Source: Aequorivita sp. CIP111184
Lineage (GTDB): Bacteria; Bacteroidota; Bacteroidia; Flavobacteriales; Flavobacteriaceae
Assembly (NCBI RefSeq): GCF_900489465.1
Contig: NZ_UEFQ01000016.1
Coordinates: 1 to 64,000 of the forward strand
Direction: 5' to 3'
DNA: 64,000 bases
Part shown: piece by piece, positions 60,543-64,000 of the stretch
How positions within the stretch are numbered: the first letter of the stretch is position 1
Layout of the letters: each line of letters starts with the position of its first letter
Translations under genes and position numbers: made by a program
Notes under the pieces: generated by a model
The model's database searches: none
Seen by the model: the letters and a program-made list of their open reading frames with translations, nothing else
Told to the model about the DNA's origin: nothing

Positions 60543-61466
60543 ATGGAACACTTTTCTATTTATAATAACTCACCTATTGCCAAAATAGATCTTTCCGTTT
60601 TTAATATTTTGGGTAATTCTTTGTCTATTAAAAGGGAAGATATGTTGCATCCCTTCGTTTCAGGCAATAAATTTCGAAAACTCAAATACAATATTCAAGC
60701 TGCCCAAGAACAAGGGCAAAAAACGTTACTCACATTTGGCGGGGCCTTCTCAAATCATATTGCAGCAGTGGCTGCTGCGGGAAAAGAATTTGGTTTTGAA
60801 ACCATAGGAGTGATTCGGGGTGAAGAGCTGGAAGTGAAAATTTCGGAAAACGCAACCCTTTCTTTTGCAAAGAGCTGTGGTATGCGGCTTTATTTTATTT
60901 CGCGGGAAGCATATAGGGATAAAGACAATCCTGAATTCATAATTAACTTGAAAAATCAATTTGGCGATTTCTATTTGTTACCAGAAGGGGGTTCCAATGC
61001 ATTGGCTGTTAAAGGATGTGAGGAAATTTTATCTAATGAAACAGCTTCCTTTAACTATATATGTGTGCCTGTAGGAACTGGGGGCACTATGGCGGGATTG
61101 GTGAAAGCATCAAATAAAGAACAACAAATTTTAGGTTTTTCTGCTTTAAAAGGAACATTCCAAGCTGCAGAAATAGCAAAATATACTCCCAAAACAAACT
61201 TTGAAATCACCGACGATTATTGTTTTGGTGGTTATGGTAAAATAGATATTGATTTAATTCGTTTTATAAATGAGTTTAGAGAAAAGACCAAAATCTCTTT
61301 AGATCCTGTTTACACTGGAAAAATGATTTACGGCATTATGGATCTTTTAAAAAAGGGACATTTCAAAGAAAATAGCCGTATTTTTGCAGTCCATACGGGC
61401 GGCCTACAAGGTATTGCAGGTATGAACCAAAAATTGAAAAATAAAAACCTTCCTATAATTGAATAA
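60543..61466 (+). CDS. PLP-dependent deaminase/D-cysteine desulfhydrase family
   Basis: The 307-residue enzyme belongs to the tryptophan synthase beta-like fold (ACC deaminase/D-cysteine desulfhydrase group). The PLP lysine is in 'FVSGNKFRKLKYNIQ', the substrate Ser/Asn loop in 'LLTFGGAFSNHIAAVAAAG', and phosphate binding in 'VPVGTGGTMAGLVKA'. Which reaction it performs cannot be told by eye. It is followed with 1 bp spacing by the glucosaminidase gene. Confidence 0.88.
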   Translation: MEHFSIYNNSPIAKIDLSVFNILGNSLSIKREDMLHPFVSGNKFRKLKYNIQAAQEQGQKTLLTFGGAFSNHIAAVAAAGKEFGFETIGVIRGEELEVKISENATLSFAKSCGMRLYFISREAYRDKDNPEFIINLKNQFGDFYLLPEGGSNALAVKGCEEILSNETASFNYICVPVGTGGTMAGLVKASNKEQQILGFSALKGTFQAAEIAKYTPKTNFEITDDYCFGGYGKIDIDLIRFINEFREKTKISLDPVYTGKMIYGIMDLLKKGHFKENSRIFAVHTGGLQGIAGMNQKLKNKNLPIIE

Positions 61467-61467
61467 A

Positions 61468-62304
61468 ATGATTGGCAGAATAATTACCCTTCTTCTTATA
61501 TGTAGTATTTGTTTTAGCAGTTGTAAATCGAAAAAAGTCGCTGTAAATCACAGAAAAAAGCATACAACTGAAAGAGTAGTGCGGGTGAAGCAGCCTATTA
61601 AAGAAAAGGAAACAAAAGCCGAAGAACCTAAGGTTGTTAAAATTCCTGTAAATGTTCCATACAGCGAACGAGTGGCCAATTATATAAATGAATTTAGCGG
61701 GATTGCTAAAGAAGAAATGCTTCAGTATGGAATTCCAGCGAGTATTACCCTTGCACAAGGTATATTGGAAAGTGGTGCTGGTGCGGGAGAACTTACTTTA
61801 AAAGCGAACAATCACTTCGGCATAAAATGCCACACCGGTTGGGAAGGCGATAGTGTATATCACGATGATGATGAACGCGGGGAATGCTTCCGAAAGTATA
61901 ATGATCCAAAGTATTCTTATAGAGATCATTCGCTTTTTTTAACACAGCGTAGTCGCTATCAAGATTTATTCAAGCTTAGGAAAGACGATTACAAAGGTTG
62001 GGCAAAAGGCCTACGGAAGGCTGGGTATGCAACAGATCCAAAATATCCTGATAAGCTAATTGGTATTATTGAAAGGTATAACCTTGAAGCTTATGACAAC
62101 GAAGTACTGGGTAGAAAAGTTAGCAACATAGATCCCGACGATTCTAAAATAGGCACCTATTCCGTGCAGGCTGGCGATACACTCTACAGCATTTCAAAGC
62201 GTTTTAACGTTACCGTGGAAACATTAAAAGGATACAACGGACTTCGAAATAATGACATTTCCATTGGTCAGGTTTTATACCTTCATCCAGTGAAAAACCA
62301 ATAG
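61468..62304 (+). CDS. Lipoprotein glucosaminidase with LysM domain
   Basis: From the ATG at 61468 the protein has 278 residues. A lipoprotein signal ('ICSICFSSC') is followed by a charged linker, a Mannosyl-glycoprotein endo-beta-N-acetylglucosaminidase-like domain (about 60-205: 'YGIPASITLAQGILESGAGAG', 'NNHFGIKCHTGWEGD', 'WAKGLRKAGYATDPKYPDKLI') and a C-terminal LysM ('YSVQAGDTLYSISKRFNVTVETLKGYNGL'). It would cut peptidoglycan at the outer membrane. The catalytic Glu is in 'GILESG'. A TTG-started frame three codons up (61459) is unlikely. Confidence 0.92.
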   Translation: MIGRIITLLLICSICFSSCKSKKVAVNHRKKHTTERVVRVKQPIKEKETKAEEPKVVKIPVNVPYSERVANYINEFSGIAKEEMLQYGIPASITLAQGILESGAGAGELTLKANNHFGIKCHTGWEGDSVYHDDDERGECFRKYNDPKYSYRDHSLFLTQRSRYQDLFKLRKDDYKGWAKGLRKAGYATDPKYPDKLIGIIERYNLEAYDNEVLGRKVSNIDPDDSKIGTYSVQAGDTLYSISKRFNVTVETLKGYNGLRNNDISIGQVLYLHPVKNQ

Positions 62305-62469
62305 TTATTGAAAAAAATTCGAACGACGTGCGAAGAATAAAATGTACAGAGCCAAGAATAAAGAGATAAGTAACGTGAAAGTTTTCCTTAGCATTGGTTA
62401 TTTTTAAAATTTTCCTTCAAAAGCAATTAAAGTAAAAATAGCATCATTACAAACCCCTCAAACATTAGC

Positions 62470-63759
62470 ATGAATTACAAAAGAAGCAGCGCACTATTTA
62501 CTGAAGCGCAAAAAGTTATTCCAGGCGGCGTAAATTCTCCAGTTCGAGCATTTAAAGCAGTTGGCGGCACCCCTATTTTTGTTGAAAAAGCCGAAGGTGC
62601 TTATTTGTATGATGTTGATGGTAACAAAATGATTGACTATATAAATTCTTGGGGACCCATGATTCTTGGTCATGCGTATGAGCCTGTAGTAAATGCGGTA
62701 ATTGATAAAGCAAAAAAAGGAACTTCTTTCGGGATGCCCACAGAAATTGAAACGGAAATTGCTGCACTTGCAGTTTCAATGGTTCCGAATATTGATAAAA
62801 TTCGTTTTGTGAATAGTGGTACCGAAGCTTGCATGAGTGCAGTACGGTTGGCACGTGGTTTTAGTGGGAAAGATAAAATTATAAAATTTGCAGGCTGTTA
62901 TCACGGGCATAGCGATTCCTTTCTCATCCAAGCCGGAAGTGGCGCTATTACTTTCGGCACTCCTAATAGTCCGGGTGTTACCGAAGGAACTGCAAAAGAT
63001 ACATTGCTGGCAAACTATAATGATTTAAAAAATGTAGAAGATGTAATTGCAGCCAATAAAGACGAAATTGCCTGTATTATTATTGAACCTGTGGCAGGAA
63101 ATATGGGGTGTATTCCTCCTGCAAAAGGATTTTTGGAGGGCTTGCGAAATCTTTGTGACCAAAACAATATTCTTTTAATTTTTGATGAAGTAATGACTGG
63201 TTTTAGGCTTGCCGCTGGAGGTGTACAGGAGCTGTTTGGTGTGAAAGCTGATATTGTGACTTTTGGAAAAGTGATTGGTGGCGGACTGCCTGTAGGCGCC
63301 TTTGCCGCTAGAGAAGAAATAATGAACTATTTGGCGCCAATTGGCCCAGTTTATCAGGCGGGAACCTTAAGTGGGAATCCGCTGGCAATGGCGGCTGGCT
63401 TGGCGATGTTGAAAGAATTAAATGAGAACAGGGAAGTTTTCAAGTCAATAAATGAAAAGACAGCATATTTACATAAAGGAATTGACGAAGCGCTCGCTTC
63501 AGAAAATATAAAATTTACAATTAATCGCGTTGGTTCTATGATTTCGGTTCATTTTTCCGAAAAGCCCGTGATAGATTTTGCATCTGCAGCAGAAGCTAAT
63601 AATGAAAATTTCAAAAAGTTTTTCCACGGCTTGCTGAATGAAGGAGTCTATATTGCACCCAGTGCTTTTGAAACTTGGTTTATATGTGATGCTTTAAGCT
63701 ATGAAGATTTAGATGCAACCATTGCAGCGTGTAAAAAAGTTGCTAAGCAGCTTAAATAA
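62470..63759 (+). CDS. hemL: Glutamate-1-semialdehyde 2,1-aminomutase
   Basis: The 429-residue PLP enzyme makes 5-aminolevulinate for haem. It has '[16 protein letters not shown]', '[13 protein letters not shown]', '[17 protein letters not shown]', '[12 protein letters not shown]' and the PLP lysine in '[15 protein letters not shown]'. Standard length for HemL. Strong terminator follows. Confidence 0.97.
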   Translation: MNYKRSSALFTEAQKVIPGGVNSPVRAFKAVGGTPIFVEKAEGAYLYDVDGNKMIDYINSWGPMILGHAYEPVVNAVIDKAKKGTSFGMPTEIETEIAALAVSMVPNIDKIRFVNSGTEACMSAVRLARGFSGKDKIIKFAGCYHGHSDSFLIQAGSGAITFGTPNSPGVTEGTAKDTLLANYNDLKNVEDVIAANKDEIACIIIEPVAGNMGCIPPAKGFLEGLRNLCDQNNILLIFDEVMTGFRLAAGGVQELFGVKADIVTFGKVIGGGLPVGAFAAREEIMNYLAPIGPVYQAGTLSGNPLAMAAGLAMLKELNENREVFKSINEKTAYLHKGIDEALASENIKFTINRVGSMISVHFSEKPVIDFASAAEANNENFKKFFHGLLNEGVYIAPSAFETWFICDALSYEDLDATIAACKKVAKQLK

Positions 63760-63795
63760 AAAAACCCTTTCTAAAAATTAGAAAGGGTTTTGGTT
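63759..63795. terminator. Bidirectional terminator after hemL
   Basis: A 14-bp stem, AAAACCCTTTCTAA (63761-63774) with its complement at 63778-63791. It lies between the convergent hemL and the gene at the right edge. Confidence 0.88.
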
Positions 63796-63812
63796 AAATA
63801 TAATTATAATCA

Positions 63813-64000
63813 CTAATTATTCACTTTCAGCCATTTGGTATATTGATCTGCAGTTAAGGTTTTCTTCATTGCCTCCTTTAACTGATCGTCCAATTTTTTC
63901 TTTTCAGCAACAACAGAAGAATTTTTTAGGTCTTTACCATCAACATTTTTTTGGTATCCTACCTCTTTGGCTACAAGTGCTCTAAAAATAGTTCGGCCTT
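63813..64000 (-). CDS. 3' end of an unknown gene (cut by window edge)
   Basis: The last 61 codons of a minus-strand gene, ending with TAG at 63815-63813. The sequence is Lys-rich and helical ('AEKKKLDDQLKEAMKKTL') and ends 'LTADQYTKWLKVNN'. The 'LTxxQYxKW' ending resembles small periplasmic helical proteins of flavobacteria (Spy-like style), but the family cannot be set from this part. Confidence 0.7.
   Translation of the reverse strand, partial: GRTIFRALVAKEVGYQKNVDGKDLKNSSVVAEKKKLDDQLKEAMKKTLTADQYTKWLKVNN

Noticed and set aside
62305-62394. A 29-residue hydrophobic ORF on the minus strand between the glucosaminidase gene and hemL
   Set aside because: It could be a small membrane peptide, but it has no promoter, terminator or other support and may be chance in AT-rich DNA.

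Overview
The window is chromosomal DNA from a marine-type member of the Bacteroidota, most likely family Flavobacteriaceae. The reasons are low G+C, several secreted proteins with type IX secretion (T9SS) type A C-terminal sorting domains, promoters of the Bacteroidota form TTG-N18/19-TAnnTTTG, an almost complete lack of Shine-Dalgarno sites, mevalonate-pathway genes beside a UbiA prenyltransferase, and the DUF5686/pdhB, etfB-etfA and hemL neighbourhoods. I do not name a genus.

Region 1-3.3 kb is accessory. It holds the 3' end of an IS1182-like transposase, a HEPN-motif protein, a small HTH protein preceded by a striking array of about ten 21-bp degenerate repeats, an unrecognised 164-residue protein, a MepB-like protein and a lipocalin-like protein.

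Region 3.5-19.8 kb is the most interesting. On one strand lie two T9SS repeat proteins, a periplasmic TPR-CHAT (caspase-like) protein, a membrane TPR protein, an ECF-type sigma factor, another T9SS repeat gene broken by one in-frame TAG, and a second TPR-CHAT protein. The sigma gene and all three T9SS genes carry the same unusual promoter, TGATGAC-N15/16-CG(A)T. This suggests a sigma-controlled CHAT/T9SS surface system that has been duplicated. The second CHAT gene splits the mevalonate genes mvaD and mvk.

Region 20-33.8 kb has mevalonate kinase, UbiA, a SpoU methylase, mutS, tRNA-Gly and tRNA-Leu with curious tRNA-derived repeats between them, and small lipoproteins. It also has a self-cleaving LexA/S24-type regulator divergent from a radical-SAM/UDG-linked repair pair, with four operator-like palindromes between them. 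KDO transferase, a DegT aminotransferase and galE follow. Region 33.8-50.6 kb is housekeeping: fabD, a fructosamine kinase, folA, thyA, the ergothioneine genes egtD/egtB, TonB-like proteins, a nucleoside transporter with an extra N-terminal domain, a bifunctional nuclease, etfAB, pdhB and a DUF5686 protein.

Region 50.6-64 kb has a TPR histidine kinase and response regulator preceded by a tiny lipoprotein, and an unrecognised membrane protein. It continues with a four-gene secretion cluster (three tandem paralogs plus a choice-of-anchor-B T9SS protein), a D-cysteine desulfhydrase-like enzyme, a glucosaminidase/LysM lipoprotein, hemL, and the 3' end of one more gene at the right edge.
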